From: Candidatus Opimibacter skivensis
GTDB taxonomy: Bacteria; Bacteroidota; Bacteroidia; Chitinophagales; Saprospiraceae
NCBI GenBank assembly: GCA_016721905.1
Contig: JADKHH010000023.1
Location: 124,001 to 188,000 of the forward strand
DNA: 64,000 bases
Direction of reading: 5' to 3'
Position numbers and translations under genes: made by a program. The notes under the pieces are model-generated. The model was not told the DNA's origin. It ran no database searches and saw only the letters and a program-made list of their open reading frames with translations. Positions 1 through 8,919 of this stretch are shown piece after piece. The first letter of the stretch is position 1, and every line of letters starts with the position of its first letter.

Positions 1-2
1 AA

Positions 3-3000
3 ATAATACACCTGGACGATCAAGGTACGTTCTTTGGCTACATGACTCTTTTTTATAGTTGTGATTCATTGTTTTCTTTGGCATATAGCTCCAATGAATA
101 TCTGGTCGCTCATGATTTAGTGCCCGGCCACAACTACTCCCTCAGGGTGACTGGAGGATTCTCCTTATCAAACCTCTACTTTCTCCAGAGTTCATTTTCT
201 ATTTGCATTTTAGCACCTGCTCCCAATGACGAATGTTCAGGGGCCATTACTATCCTGCCAACGGGGCAATGTGATAGCCTGATATTCGGCTCTACCTTAT
301 ATGCTACTCCATCCATACTCAGCGGGCCATGTCATCCACAATTCAATGATGTTTGGTATTCATTTGTTGCAACAGCAACCTTTCACAAAATTCAGGTATA
401 TGCCGATGATGGATTTTATTTGCCTCGTGGAGAATTATTTGCTGATTCCTGTGGAGGGCAATCTCTGGCTTGTTTTCAGTATAGCTATGACTCCCATTAT
501 GCGACCTCTAATTTCACTGATTTAACTATTGGACATACCTATTATATAAGGTTGATGATTAGTGGGGGAGCCACCAATAGAGGAACCTTTGCGTTTTGCC
601 TTTGGTCGCCACCCATCAACGACGAGTGTTCTTATCCGGTAGAGATGATCACACCACTAACCTCAAAATGTACTAACCCGGTTCAGGGAACAACGATCAA
701 TTCAACCAATCCATCTGGTGATCAAAACAATGTTTGGTATAGTTTTACCTCGATCAACTCATCGATCGCTATTAAAGTGACACCACAAACCAACGGATTT
801 GATCCAGGCATTCGTTTTTGGCATCGTTCCGCTAATGGAGGTGCTGATGATCAGTATTGTGTACTTACAGGCTTTCAGTATCAACCTATCAATAGTGATG
901 ACACGCATGCTGATGGCCAGCCGGAAGTTCTTGTGATAGCCAGTATTACGCCCTTCAAGGAATATCTGATAGAAGTATACGATAGCGATAGCTCGCAACA
1001 GTCTGGCGATTTTGAATTTTGCTTGTTTAACCCGGGTAATGGATTTCAAATATACTCTGCAGAGTATGAGACATATGACATGGCCGACGCTGTATCCGCC
1101 GGCGGATGGCACCAGGCGGTGTGTAAGGTAATCTTGAATGTTTCTGGTAGTGTCAATATGCCTCATCTCACCAATGCTACAGTCAATACCCTGGGGTCAA
1201 CTGATCCGAATGACATCCAGTCGCTATCTTTTTATTATCCACCCATTACGAGTGTCCTATCAGGTTCAGCAGGTTTCGATCCCTTTGGTGGACCTACACC
1301 TTTGATTGGTGGATATCCACCTCCAATACAACTGGGTCAATCTTCCAGTAATCCTATTGGAGAGATTACGTTTGCTGGTGATATCCCATTGATCGGTATT
1401 ACGCAACTCTCCAATACGCCTATGAAGCGAAATTATAAGGAGTACCTCTATCTGGTTTATGATATTAGTTGTGAGGCTGATACAGGCCATGTAATGAAGG
1501 GTCATTGTACTTCATTGATCTTTGATGGCAACAAGGAATTTATTCCATATGAGAAGTTCAATCCGGGACTTCCTGTCATTTCGCAAAGGAGTTATGAAAC
1601 AAAGCAGGATGGTGCATGGGAAAATGGCAATACATGGGTATGCGGGGAGCCTCCTCCAAATGGATTTGATAATGATCAAACCAATATAAATCATCATGTT
1701 TTTCTTTCGGATACAGTCGTGAGCGGTGACCTGGAAATTCATTATTTAAAATCGCTTAGCCTGGATACCGGTAGCATGCTTACGCTGGGTAGAAGTTCTC
1801 TAGGGTCGCAGACTGGGTATTCCAATAAAGTATTGGATTGCGAAAATGGGTCTTTATTTTTGCAGGATGCTGTATTGAATGTTAATGGCCGGGCACACAT
1901 TGGAAATAATGATTTCAGCAGTATTGGTACATTTAGTGCTAACAATAGTGTGCTTAATCTAGATGGTAATGATGGCAGACTTGCTGGATCAACAACATTT
2001 GTGCCCTTGTTAATTGGAACATCCAATTTTGTTTCGAATAATTTTAAGATTAATATTTTAGACCCTTCCTATCAAGGATCGTTTTCAGATTTTATTTATA
2101 ACCCTGATATTTCATCACTTCGCTTTATGTCCGGAACCCTGCGATTGGGTGGCGGCGATGACACTGGCCCTGTTCAGGACCAGGGTTTTTCTATTAAAAC
2201 CTACTCAAATTTCGGAGGATTTCTATTGATTGACTCTATTATTGTCGCTGGAGGTTTGGGGGCAAATCACAGAGCTGTTCACTCATCCGGCAATTTCCTT
2301 GCATGCAAGCATCTTTTGATTTTACCAGGTGCTGAATTTGTTGGCAGGTCAGCCATTCAAGGTAATCTCATCAATAATGGCGTGGTGACGATTCCTTCAA
2401 ATTTTTTCTTATCCTTTGGAGGGGATGTAGACATCGTGCGTCAGTATACAAATGCAACTCATATTCAATCCATTTCCGGAACCGGATTTTTCAGGTCAAG
2501 CTTGACAGATCCCATTCCAACTTCTCAGTTGGATAATGAAATCAGTAACCTATACGTAGCCAATACAGCAGGAGGACTTAATCTCAATCTCCCACTTGGT
2601 ATACGCGAAGTCCTGCGCATCAGACAAGGCAGGATTAATACATCCGATTCCACCATGTTGACGCTCGGCAATGAAATGAGTACGGGTACGTTGGCGACAG
2701 ATCCTTTTGAACCCAATATTTTTAATTATCAGCCATTTTCCGGTAATGTTTCCTCTTGGTTCGGTGGCCACGTCAATGGACCGATGCGAAGATGGTTTAA
2801 TGGAACACCTACTTCAGAGAAAAGTATAATGCCTGTTGGGCATGGGTATACACTCAGACCAATTTCATTCCAGTTTGCCAATACATCCAATGGCTTCCTT
2901 GAAGCCGAATATGTAAATGAGTTTCCAGGCAATGAAGGTATGCCTTTGGTTGATGAACAAGATACTACCCTCAACAGCGCAAGTTTTGGATATTGGCGTG

Positions 3001-3650
3001 TTGATTCCTCAAATGTTTCGGGTACATATACGGCTTCGGTGAATGCCCTGGGGACTACATACGATGGAACCGTACCTATCGCGGAACTTAGTAATGTCAG
3101 GCTGATCAAGCGTCCCAATGGCGGCGCATGGGTCAATACCGGTTCTACCACTACTGAACCTCCAACATCATTGAGTTTAGTGAAAGCAGAAGGCCTGTCA
3201 GGCTTCTCTGATTTTGCCCTGGGCACGCAGTATTGCAAAGTGGTCACCAACGGCAATGATGATGGCATAGGATCACTTCGGTTTGCTATAGCACAATGTT
3301 CCAATCCGGAAGACTACATATACATTGCTGAGTTTATTGATTCTATTTTTCTGGTTTCCGATACCATCATTCTGGATAAGAATCTTTCCATTGTTCATTC
3401 AGGTAATGAAAAGGTAGTCATCCAGACTTCATCCATAAGTCCTATTTTTAAAACAAACGTCAATGTGAATGTCACCTTATATAATGCCGAAATTCATTCG
3501 GGTGCATCGCCTACTGCAAAAGCATTAATGAATGCTGGAACAACCACCCTCTGGAATGTCGATATCATCAATACGAGCCCGGGAGAAATCCCTGTAGTAA
3601 ATACCGGAACCATAGAAATCCTGGAAACAGTTCAGATTAAAAATCAATAA
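3..3650 (+). CDS. Large secreted repeat protein, 5' end outside the window
   Basis: The frame is open from base 3 with no start codon, so the gene begins upstream; the stop is at 3648-3650 and at least 1215 residues are present. Two modules start with NDECS (about residues 75 and 205) and each is followed by a (D/N)VWYSF motif, a pattern common in secreted Bacteroidota proteins. The middle and C-terminal parts are rich in Gly, Asn, Ser and Thr and look like beta-sandwich or beta-solenoid structure. No enzyme motif is visible. The C-terminus ends in short beta-helix-like strands without a recognisable T9SS sorting domain, so its export or anchoring route is unclear. An adhesin or surface structural role is inference only. 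Confidence 0.7.
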   Translation: MIHLDDQGTFFGYMTLFYSCDSLFSLAYSSNEYLVAHDLVPGHNYSLRVTGGFSLSNLYFLQSSFSICILAPAPNDECSGAITILPTGQCDSLIFGSTLYATPSILSGPCHPQFNDVWYSFVATATFHKIQVYADDGFYLPRGELFADSCGGQSLACFQYSYDSHYATSNFTDLTIGHTYYIRLMISGGATNRGTFAFCLWSPPINDECSYPVEMITPLTSKCTNPVQGTTINSTNPSGDQNNVWYSFTSINSSIAIKVTPQTNGFDPGIRFWHRSANGGADDQYCVLTGFQYQPINSDDTHADGQPEVLVIASITPFKEYLIEVYDSDSSQQSGDFEFCLFNPGNGFQIYSAEYETYDMADAVSAGGWHQAVCKVILNVSGSVNMPHLTNATVNTLGSTDPNDIQSLSFYYPPITSVLSGSAGFDPFGGPTPLIGGYPPPIQLGQSSSNPIGEITFAGDIPLIGITQLSNTPMKRNYKEYLYLVYDISCEADTGHVMKGHCTSLIFDGNKEFIPYEKFNPGLPVISQRSYETKQDGAWENGNTWVCGEPPPNGFDNDQTNINHHVFLSDTVVSGDLEIHYLKSLSLDTGSMLTLGRSSLGSQTGYSNKVLDCENGSLFLQDAVLNVNGRAHIGNNDFSSIGTFSANNSVLNLDGNDGRLAGSTTFVPLLIGTSNFVSNNFKINILDPSYQGSFSDFIYNPDISSLRFMSGTLRLGGGDDTGPVQDQGFSIKTYSNFGGFLLIDSIIVAGGLGANHRAVHSSGNFLACKHLLILPGAEFVGRSAIQGNLINNGVVTIPSNFFLSFGGDVDIVRQYTNATHIQSISGTGFFRSSLTDPIPTSQLDNEISNLYVANTAGGLNLNLPLGIREVLRIRQGRINTSDSTMLTLGNEMSTGTLATDPFEPNIFNYQPFSGNVSSWFGGHVNGPMRRWFNGTPTSEKSIMPVGHGYTLRPISFQFANTSNGFLEAEYVNEFPGNEGMPLVDEQDTTLNSASFGYWRVDSSNVSGTYTASVNALGTTYDGTVPIAELSNVRLIKRPNGGAWVNTGSTTTEPPTSLSLVKAEGLSGFSDFALGTQYCKVVTNGNDDGIGSLRFAIAQCSNPEDYIYIAEFIDSIFLVSDTIILDKNLSIVHSGNEKVVIQTSSISPIFKTNVNVNVTLYNAEIHSGASPTAKALMNAGTTTLWNVDIINTSPGEIPVVNTGTIEILETVQIKNQ

Positions 3651-4054
3651 TAATATACCGATGTTGCTGGTGGGGACACCAGGGTAACGGCAATCGGCAG
3701 TCTTCAGTTGGCAGTTTTCAGTCTCCAGTCGGCAGTATTCAGTCCAATGGTAACGTTTCCATGAGCGCAAAAACCTGGCTTTTCAAGCCAGGCAATTGAA
3801 TTGCCCCGACTTTCAAGTCGAGGGCCGCTCATGATCAGTCTTCAGTCTTCAGTAGGGAGTGACCAATCTCCCACGAAGATTGATAAACCTATCAACCAAT
3901 AAACCAATCAACTTATCAACCAATAAACTTATCAACCTATAAACTTATCAACCCATAAACCTATCAACCCATAAACCTATCAACCCATCAACCTATCAAC
4001 CCATCAACAGATACACCCCCAAAACCCCCTCTAACCTGCTAAGCCTTTTAATCC
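3651..4054. repeat. Repeat-rich intergenic region before kdsD
   Basis: No gene is seen. In order it holds a CTGGTGGGGACACCAG palindrome (about 3667-3682), CAGTCGGCAGT-type simple repeats (3690-3745), a double-hairpin REP-like element (3760-3833), and an 8-bp tandem repeat with consensus AACCYATM (about 3885-4010). The same repeat families recur elsewhere in the window. Confidence 0.75.
3760..3833. repeat. REP-like double-hairpin element, copy A
   Basis: Outer inverted repeats CATGAGCG (3760-3767) and CGCTCATG (3826-3833) enclose two hairpins. Hairpin 1 pairs CCTGGCTT (3774-3781) with AAGCCAGG (3785-3792). Hairpin 2 pairs CGACTT (3807-3812) with AAGTCG (3815-3820). They are joined by AATTGAATTGCC. 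A second complete copy is at 11064-11133, with decayed copies at 10595 and 10834. Hairpin 2 differs in sequence between copies A and D but keeps its pairing. Confidence 0.8.
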
Positions 4055-4062
4055 TATTTTTG
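4055..4062 (+). promoter_or_regulatory. Putative -7 element of the kds operon
   Basis: TATTTTTG matches the Bacteroidota -7 consensus TAnnTTTG and ends 7 nt before the kdsD ATG. This implies a leaderless or nearly leaderless transcript. No clear -33 TTTG is visible because the upstream DNA is an 8-bp tandem repeat. Confidence 0.5.
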
Positions 4063-4069
4063 CACCCTT

Positions 4070-4678
4070 ATGGAGCAACTGGCGGCTTATATCCAAGACA
4101 TCATCAACCGTGAAATAGAAGGTATCCGCAATATTCCGGTAGATGACACGATTGAAAAGGCTATCGAACTGATATTCAATGCCGTACACCAGGATGGTGG
4201 CAAGGTAGTCGTCTCCGGACTAGGCAAGGCAGGCCAGATAGGCCATAATATTGCCACTACCCTCAGTTCAACCGGTACGCCATCCATATTCCTGCACCCA
4301 ACAGAAGCGCAGCATGGAGACCTTGGAATGATCCAGAAGAATGATATCCTCTTCCTTATTTCCAATTCAGGCAAGACCAAGGAAATCCTGGAGCTGCTTC
4401 CACTGGCCAGACGACTTTATCCGGGTATCAAATCAATTGCATTGACAGGGCATCCGGAACATGAGTTGGGCAGTGAAGTTGATGTATGCCTGAGCACCGG
4501 CTATCCAAAAGAAGTATGTCCACTCGGACTCACCCCTACGACCAGCACGACCGTGATGACCGTACTCGGTGATGTGATCGTCGTGGCGATGATGAATAAG
4601 ATAGGTTTCACCAAATCAGATTATGCCCTGAGACATCACAGCGGTTATCTGGGCATAAAGAGCAGATCAGATGAGTAA
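4070..4678 (+). CDS. kdsD: D-arabinose-5-phosphate isomerase, SIS domain only
   Basis: This 202-residue cytoplasmic protein is a SIS-domain sugar isomerase of the KdsD/KpsF family, which converts ribulose-5-phosphate to arabinose-5-phosphate, the first step of Kdo synthesis. Family motifs are VVSGLGKAGQIG (about residue 47), FLHPTEAQHGDLG (about 75), ISNSGKT (about 97) and the C-terminal PLGLTPTTSTT (about 150). It lacks the two C-terminal CBS domains of the roughly 320-residue E. coli enzyme, a short form common in Bacteroidota. Its end overlaps the kdsA start by 8 bp and kdsC follows, so the pathway context is strong. Confidence 0.9.
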   Translation: MEQLAAYIQDIINREIEGIRNIPVDDTIEKAIELIFNAVHQDGGKVVVSGLGKAGQIGHNIATTLSSTGTPSIFLHPTEAQHGDLGMIQKNDILFLISNSGKTKEILELLPLARRLYPGIKSIALTGHPEHELGSEVDVCLSTGYPKEVCPLGLTPTTSTTVMTVLGDVIVVAMMNKIGFTKSDYALRHHSGYLGIKSRSDE

Positions 4679-5450
4679 GCTATTTTTAATTTCAGGGCCC
4701 TGCATCGTGGAAAATGAAACCACGCCCTATCTCATTGCAAAATCGGTTAAACCCATTTGCGATGAGCTAGGTATCGAATATATTTTTAAAGCAAGCTATC
4801 GCAAAGCCAACCGCACACGTGTAGATAGTTTCACGGGTATCGGTGATGAATCCGCACTTCAGATCATACAGGGCATCGGTAAAGAATTTGGTGTCAAGAC
4901 ACTGACCGATATTCATGAAAGCCATGAAGCCGCCATGGTCGCAGCCTATGTGGATGTGCTGCAGATACCAGCTTTCCTTTGCAGACAAACAGCCCTGTTG
5001 CAGGCCGCCGGTGAAACTGGTAAAATTGTCAATATCAAGAAAGGCCAGTTTGTCAGCCCCGAAGCCATGAAGTATCCGGTAGAAAAAGTACTGGCTACAG
5101 GTAACCGGAATGTATGGGTATGTGAACGGGGCTTTACATTCGGATATGAAGATTTGGTTGTTGATGCTACAGTTATTCCCCGTCTTAAAAAGCATGGGGT
5201 GCCTGTCGTCATGGATTGTACGCATTCTACGCAGGTACCTAATCAAACTACTGGTGTCAGTGGAGGTAATCCGGAGTTTATTGAAACAATCGCGCTGGTT
5301 GCTGCCGCTACAGGTGCAGACGGACTCTTTATAGAAACACATCCTGATCCGGCTAATGCATTGAGTGATGCATCGACCATGTTGCAACTTGATTTACTCC
5401 ACGGTATCCTTGATAAAGTAATGCGTATCCGTAAAGCCCTCCAGTCATGA
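4671..5450 (+). CDS. kdsA: 3-deoxy-8-phosphooctulonate synthase
   Basis: The 259-residue enzyme condenses phosphoenolpyruvate with arabinose-5-phosphate to give Kdo-8-phosphate. Visible motifs are ISGPCIVE (residues 7-14), FKASYRKANRT (about 40), GFTFGYEDLVVD (about 155) and MDCTHSTQVPN (about 180). Cys11 in GPC, where E. coli KdsA has Asn, points to the metal-dependent class II enzyme. The ATG lies inside the last codons of kdsD, and the stop shares an ATGA with kdsC, which suggests translational coupling. Confidence 0.95.
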   Translation: MSKLFLISGPCIVENETTPYLIAKSVKPICDELGIEYIFKASYRKANRTRVDSFTGIGDESALQIIQGIGKEFGVKTLTDIHESHEAAMVAAYVDVLQIPAFLCRQTALLQAAGETGKIVNIKKGQFVSPEAMKYPVEKVLATGNRNVWVCERGFTFGYEDLVVDATVIPRLKKHGVPVVMDCTHSTQVPNQTTGVSGGNPEFIETIALVAAATGADGLFIETHPDPANALSDASTMLQLDLLHGILDKVMRIRKALQS

Positions 5451-5944
5451 GTGATGCAGCGTTAAAAAAGAAAGCAGCCCAGATCAAATTGCTGGTGCTG
5501 GACGTGGATGGCACACTGACCGATGGCGGTGTGTACATTGATGCTAATGGGGTGCAATCCAAAAAATTTCACATCCGTGATGGTATGGGCATCACATTGC
5601 TCCATGAGAAGGGCTTGCCCGTCGGCATCCTGAGCCACAGTCGCTCTAAAACGATCCTCGATGAGCGCGCACGTATGTTAGGTATCGAACGTGTGTATTC
5701 CGGCAAAGAACCAAAGCTGGAAGTCCTTACCAGATGGCTGCTCGAATTAAACCTGACCTACGAACAAGTCGCCTATATCGGTGATGATGTCAATGATCTC
5801 GAAGTCCTGGAGAAAGTTGGATTTTCTGCGTGCCCGCATGACGCACATTTCTCTCTGGTCAAAGTTGTCGACGTTGTCCTCCAACGTAACGGTGGCCAGG
5901 GATGTGTCCGGGAGTTTATCGACCGCTTCCTTCTGGTTATCTGA
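5447..5944 (+). CDS. kdsC: 3-deoxy-8-phosphooctulonate phosphatase (HAD family)
   Basis: This 165-residue HAD phosphatase removes phosphate from Kdo-8-phosphate, giving free Kdo for LPS. HAD motif I is LDVDGTLTDG (about residues 19-28), a Ser motif lies in ILSHSRSK (about 64), the Lys is in SGKEPK (about 84) and the acidic motif is YIGDDVNDLEVL (about 108-119). The length fits the cap-less KdsC tetramer family. ATGA overlap with kdsA makes it the third gene of a Kdo operon; kdsB is not in the window. Confidence 0.92.
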   Translation: MSDAALKKKAAQIKLLVLDVDGTLTDGGVYIDANGVQSKKFHIRDGMGITLLHEKGLPVGILSHSRSKTILDERARMLGIERVYSGKEPKLEVLTRWLLELNLTYEQVAYIGDDVNDLEVLEKVGFSACPHDAHFSLVKVVDVVLQRNGGQGCVREFIDRFLLVI

Positions 5945-6091
5945 TCACTTTGTGATCTGGATTTTGCTTATATGCTTATGGGCTTATATGCTTATGTGCT
6001 TATACGGTTATAGGTTCAATCGAGTATATAATTACCAAGATAGAGACTCGATTAATAGAATATAAATTACCCATGTAGAGACGCGATTAAT

Positions 6092-6155
6092 CGAAAATAA
6101 ATTTCTAATGTAGAGACGCGATTAATCGCGTCTCTACATTAGAAATTTATTTTCG
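6092..6155. repeat. 64-bp perfect palindrome
   Basis: Two 32-base arms are exact reverse complements with no spacer; the centre is CGCGATTAATCGCG. The left arm is also the third copy of a 35-bp tandem unit beginning near 6029, so the palindrome was built from that unit. It has no T-tract and is not a typical terminator. Confidence 0.9.
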
Positions 6156-6202
6156 CCTCTTTCGCCTCTTTCGCCTCTTTCGCCTCTTTCGCCTCTTTCG
6201 CC
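6150..6202. repeat. TTTCGCCTC 9-bp tandem repeat
   Basis: About five consecutive TTTCGCCTC units follow the palindrome directly and then degrade into CCTTGCTCCTAG repeats up to about 6250. No coding potential is seen. Confidence 0.85.
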
Positions 6203-6322
6203 CCTTGCTCCTAGCCTTTCGCTCCTTGCTCCTAGCCCCTTGCTCCTGCCTTTGCAATCATATTACAATTTATTATCTATGAAAATGATGTAGCTGTGCT
6301 GAGGCAGCCCCATTTTTGCGTC

Positions 6323-7261
6323 ATGAATTATTCTATTTTTATCGCGCCGGAGATTTTATTGCCGGATGTAGATATGGATAACATAGGCCCTGCTCCGGAT
6401 CCGCTGCTCCTCCGTGCTGAAATTGATGCACTGAAGGCAACCCGGTGCATACTCAAGACACCACCTTACATCCTGATCGCATGCAGTCTCAAGGATAACC
6501 CTGCCTTACGCCTGGAACTGGGCAGACAGCGGGAGATCACTTTTCGCAAAGTAGGGGAGAGCACAGGTTTGCCGTATGACATTGATTCATTCGATGAGTA
6601 TTACGAACAACTCATCATTTGGGATGATGTAGCACAGCGCCTTGTCGGCGGATACAGGTTTGGCGGCGGGGATAAAATATTTGCGGCTTACGGCAGACAA
6701 GGTTTTTACATCAATAGCTTTTTTGATATCGATCCTGCCTTTGACACATACTTTCCGCAATGCCTCGAACTGGGTCGTTCGTTTATCGTAGAGGAATATC
6801 AAAAGAAGAATCTTCCGCTGTATCTGTTATGGAAAGGGATCATGGCTTATATGATCAGGCATCCGCAGTACAAATATCTGATCGGGCCTGTAAGTATCAG
6901 CCGGTATTATTCCGACTTTTCAAGAAAAGTACTCATGGAATATGCAAAACGACATTTCTTTCATGCCACATTCGCCAAATGGTTTGCCCCTAAAACCCCA
7001 TTCAATCCAACCCTTTCTCTTCCTGCAAAACAGGAGATAGATGAATGGGAAAATTCAAGTCTCGATTTTGAAAGTATCCTCGACCAGCTTCAACCGGAAC
7101 ACATCCAGTTTCCTGTCCTGATGAAGCAATACATCCGCCAGAACGCCCGCTTTCTCGGCTTCAACCTCGATCCTAATTTCAACAATGCCCTCGATGGCCT
7201 CATGATCCTCGATATCGCCGACGTTCCAACAGTCACGATTGATATGTTGCAAAGAGCATAG
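6323..7261 (+). CDS. GNAT-type N-acyltransferase, OlsB/GlsB-like
   Basis: The 312-residue protein resembles the acyl-ACP-dependent N-acyltransferase family (OlsB of ornithine-lipid synthesis, GlsB of glycine-lipid synthesis in Bacteroides, often annotated as hemolysin-like). It shows the family core CLELGRSFIVEEYQ followed by LYLLWKGIMAYM and YLIGPVSIS. Such enzymes join a 3-hydroxy fatty acid to the amine of an amino acid. A PlsC-like O-acyltransferase at 8920, like OlsA/GlsA, supports the idea, although the genes are separated by a divergent gene. I chose the second ATG (MNYSIF); an in-frame ATG nine codons earlier is possible. The amino acid substrate cannot be read from sequence. Confidence 0.75.
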   Translation: MNYSIFIAPEILLPDVDMDNIGPAPDPLLLRAEIDALKATRCILKTPPYILIACSLKDNPALRLELGRQREITFRKVGESTGLPYDIDSFDEYYEQLIIWDDVAQRLVGGYRFGGGDKIFAAYGRQGFYINSFFDIDPAFDTYFPQCLELGRSFIVEEYQKKNLPLYLLWKGIMAYMIRHPQYKYLIGPVSISRYYSDFSRKVLMEYAKRHFFHATFAKWFAPKTPFNPTLSLPAKQEIDEWENSSLDFESILDQLQPEHIQFPVLMKQYIRQNARFLGFNLDPNFNNALDGLMILDIADVPTVTIDMLQRA

Positions 7262-7305
7262 AAGAAAGTGAAAAGTGAAAAATGAAAAGTGAAAAATGTA
7301 AATCA

Positions 7306-7339
7306 ATGCTTATTCAAGTCTTTAGACTTGAATAAGCAT
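7306..7339. repeat. Hairpin of 16-bp arms downstream of the N-acyltransferase
   Basis: ATGCTTATTCAAGTCT (7306-7321) pairs perfectly with 7324-7339 across a 2-base spacer. A related hairpin, TTCAAGTCTCCAGACTTGAA, follows at about 7363-7382. Either may act as a weak terminator or belong to the local simple-repeat DNA; no U-tract follows on the plus strand. Confidence 0.6.
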
Positions 7340-7465
7340 TTAAAAAAAATAACTGATGTTCGTTCAAGTCTCCAGACTTGAATGTAATATGTTGCGCGTC
7401 TCCTGACGCGCTTGCAATAATCTGTCTCACAATTCACCTCCCACTCTCACTCTCTTACAAAAAAA

Positions 7466-7494
7466 AAGAAGCCGGCTGGGAGAGCCGGCTTCTT
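7466..7494 (-). terminator. Rho-independent terminator of the coiled-coil gene
   Basis: A 12-bp stem (7466-7477 with 7483-7494) built on AAGCCGGCT/AGCCGGCTT has a 5-base loop. On the minus strand it is followed by a long T-tract (A-run 7459-7467 on plus), just past the stop at 7534. Confidence 0.9.
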
Positions 7495-7533
7495 GGACTA
7501 GGGTTACATACTTTATGTAGTCTCCCAAAATTG

Positions 7534-8496
7534 CTATTTGCTCACCAGGAATCCGGTGCTGCCAAGGTATCCATTGTCAGCATAGACCATCACATTGTAT
7601 GTGCCTGGATTGAGGTTGTCAGTAGGCTCAAAAGACATCGACATAGACTGACGTGCTTTGAGGTTTGCTTTTTCGATGTCAGCGGCACGTACATGTACAG
7701 GCTCGTTTCCGAACTTCAGGTTCACTTCTTTACCTGGCACAGAGGACACTGGATTGCCATTGAATTCTGTCAACACCAGGTAGATTTCACGGCTACCCTG
7801 GAATTCATCAGGAATGTTGTTGAGGTCAAAGGTCACCGTGATCTCATCGATTTTCTTTCCTTTCGTAGTCAGCTTATCCTTCTTGGTTGCAGATGTTACT
7901 GTAAAGTTGTCAGCTCTGAATCCTGCTGGCGCCACAGTCTTTAACCTGCCTGTCAGTTTTTCATTAGCAGATGTCAGTGACATCACCTTTGAATTAAGGG
8001 TATTAACCTCATCTTTGGTAGAGCTCAGCTCAGTGTTCAACTCCTGGTTGCTGCTGGCAAGAGATTGGTTCTCTTCCTTCAGGCCAAGGATATCGCGCTC
8101 CAGAGCTACCTTGAGTTCTTCCATCTGGGCAAGTCTTGCCTTGATTTCAGCATTGTTAGCCTCACTTGATTTCAGTGCTTTTCTTGCTTTATCGATACGC
8201 ACCTGGAGGTCATTGACCTCATTGATCTTCGTTTGAAGCTCAACAGAGAGTGTGTCATTTAAAGAAATCTGATCGCTGTAGTTGGTGTTTAACACAGCCA
8301 GCTCACCTTGCAATTTTGTGCGGGTGCTGTCCAGTTGTGTACCAAGGTCGGTGGCTTTGTTTTCTGTAGCCTTGTATTTGCTATAGAACATACCGCCGAA
8401 AATAACGGCTCCAAGGAATAACACCCCAAGGATGATGGAAGCAGTTTTCCAACTGTTACCGTTGTTGTAGTCGGATTGATTTTGCATTTCTGTCAT
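7534..8496 (-). CDS. Membrane-anchored coiled-coil protein
   Basis: The protein has 320 residues. A short polar N-terminus is followed by one transmembrane helix (about residues 17-38, TASIILGVLFLGAVIFGG). Next is a long Leu/Glu/Lys-rich coiled coil (about 42-185) and then a globular C-terminal domain (about 190-320) of Ig-like beta-strand character ending YNVMVYADNGYLGSTGFLV. Similar hypothetical proteins occur in many Bacteroidota, but I do not recognise a named family. The layout suggests a periplasmic or cell-envelope structural protein. It diverges from plsC at 8920 and has its own terminator. Confidence 0.75.
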   Translation of the reverse strand: MTEMQNQSDYNNGNSWKTASIILGVLFLGAVIFGGMFYSKYKATENKATDLGTQLDSTRTKLQGELAVLNTNYSDQISLNDTLSVELQTKINEVNDLQVRIDKARKALKSSEANNAEIKARLAQMEELKVALERDILGLKEENQSLASSNQELNTELSSTKDEVNTLNSKVMSLTSANEKLTGRLKTVAPAGFRADNFTVTSATKKDKLTTKGKKIDEITVTFDLNNIPDEFQGSREIYLVLTEFNGNPVSSVPGKEVNLKFGNEPVHVRAADIEKANLKARQSMSMSFEPTDNLNPGTYNVMVYADNGYLGSTGFLVSK

Positions 8497-8919
8497 GGTC
8501 GAATTTGATTTAAAAAGTTTGATTGAATGAAATTGTTGAGATGTTGAATAGTCTGTGTGTTTGGTGATTTTATATTTGACACGCTTATCTAAATTGGTGT
8601 CTCATAGTGCGTGTTGTATCGTTCTGACATTTAAACGAATGAAGTATAAAAATGATTACACATTTATAAATATGAAATCATAATGAATTGATAATCAGTA
8701 AGATAAACTTTAAAAATCATGGTTTTCCGATTTTGTAAATCCATGTTTTCCGCCTCGTTTTTAAGTGTTTTCCCTTACTGTTTTTGGATGTCGATTAGGG
8801 TAAAACGGGTCTCATTTTTTAAAATGGATTTTAGCGGGTAGGTGAGGATATTTTCAATATCGTCATTATCCAGCGGATAAGCTGTTTTTTCTTTCGGTTA
8901 CATCTGTTTACTTTGCCCT
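8497..8919. other. Divergent intergenic region, AT-rich
   Basis: About 420 bases between two divergent genes. No gene is seen. CTTTG at 8911-8915, only 4 nt before the plsC ATG, is part of a likely -7 element (TTACTTTG). The rest is AT-rich and probably contains the promoter of the minus-strand coiled-coil gene, which I could not place. Confidence 0.5.

Larger units (their letters stand above)
5945..6295. other. Intergenic region with palindrome and tandem repeats
   Basis: No gene is seen. It holds TATGCTTA-type simple repeats (5968-6010), about two and a half 35-bp units containing TAGAGACGCGATTAATCG (about 6029-6120), a 64-bp perfect palindrome (6092-6155) and a 9-bp TTTCGCCTC tandem repeat (about 6150-6202). 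Confidence 0.75.

Noticed and set aside
6092..6155. Palindrome as a terminator of the kds operon
   Set aside because: It is 150 bp past kdsC, has no T-tract, and is built from a tandem repeat unit.
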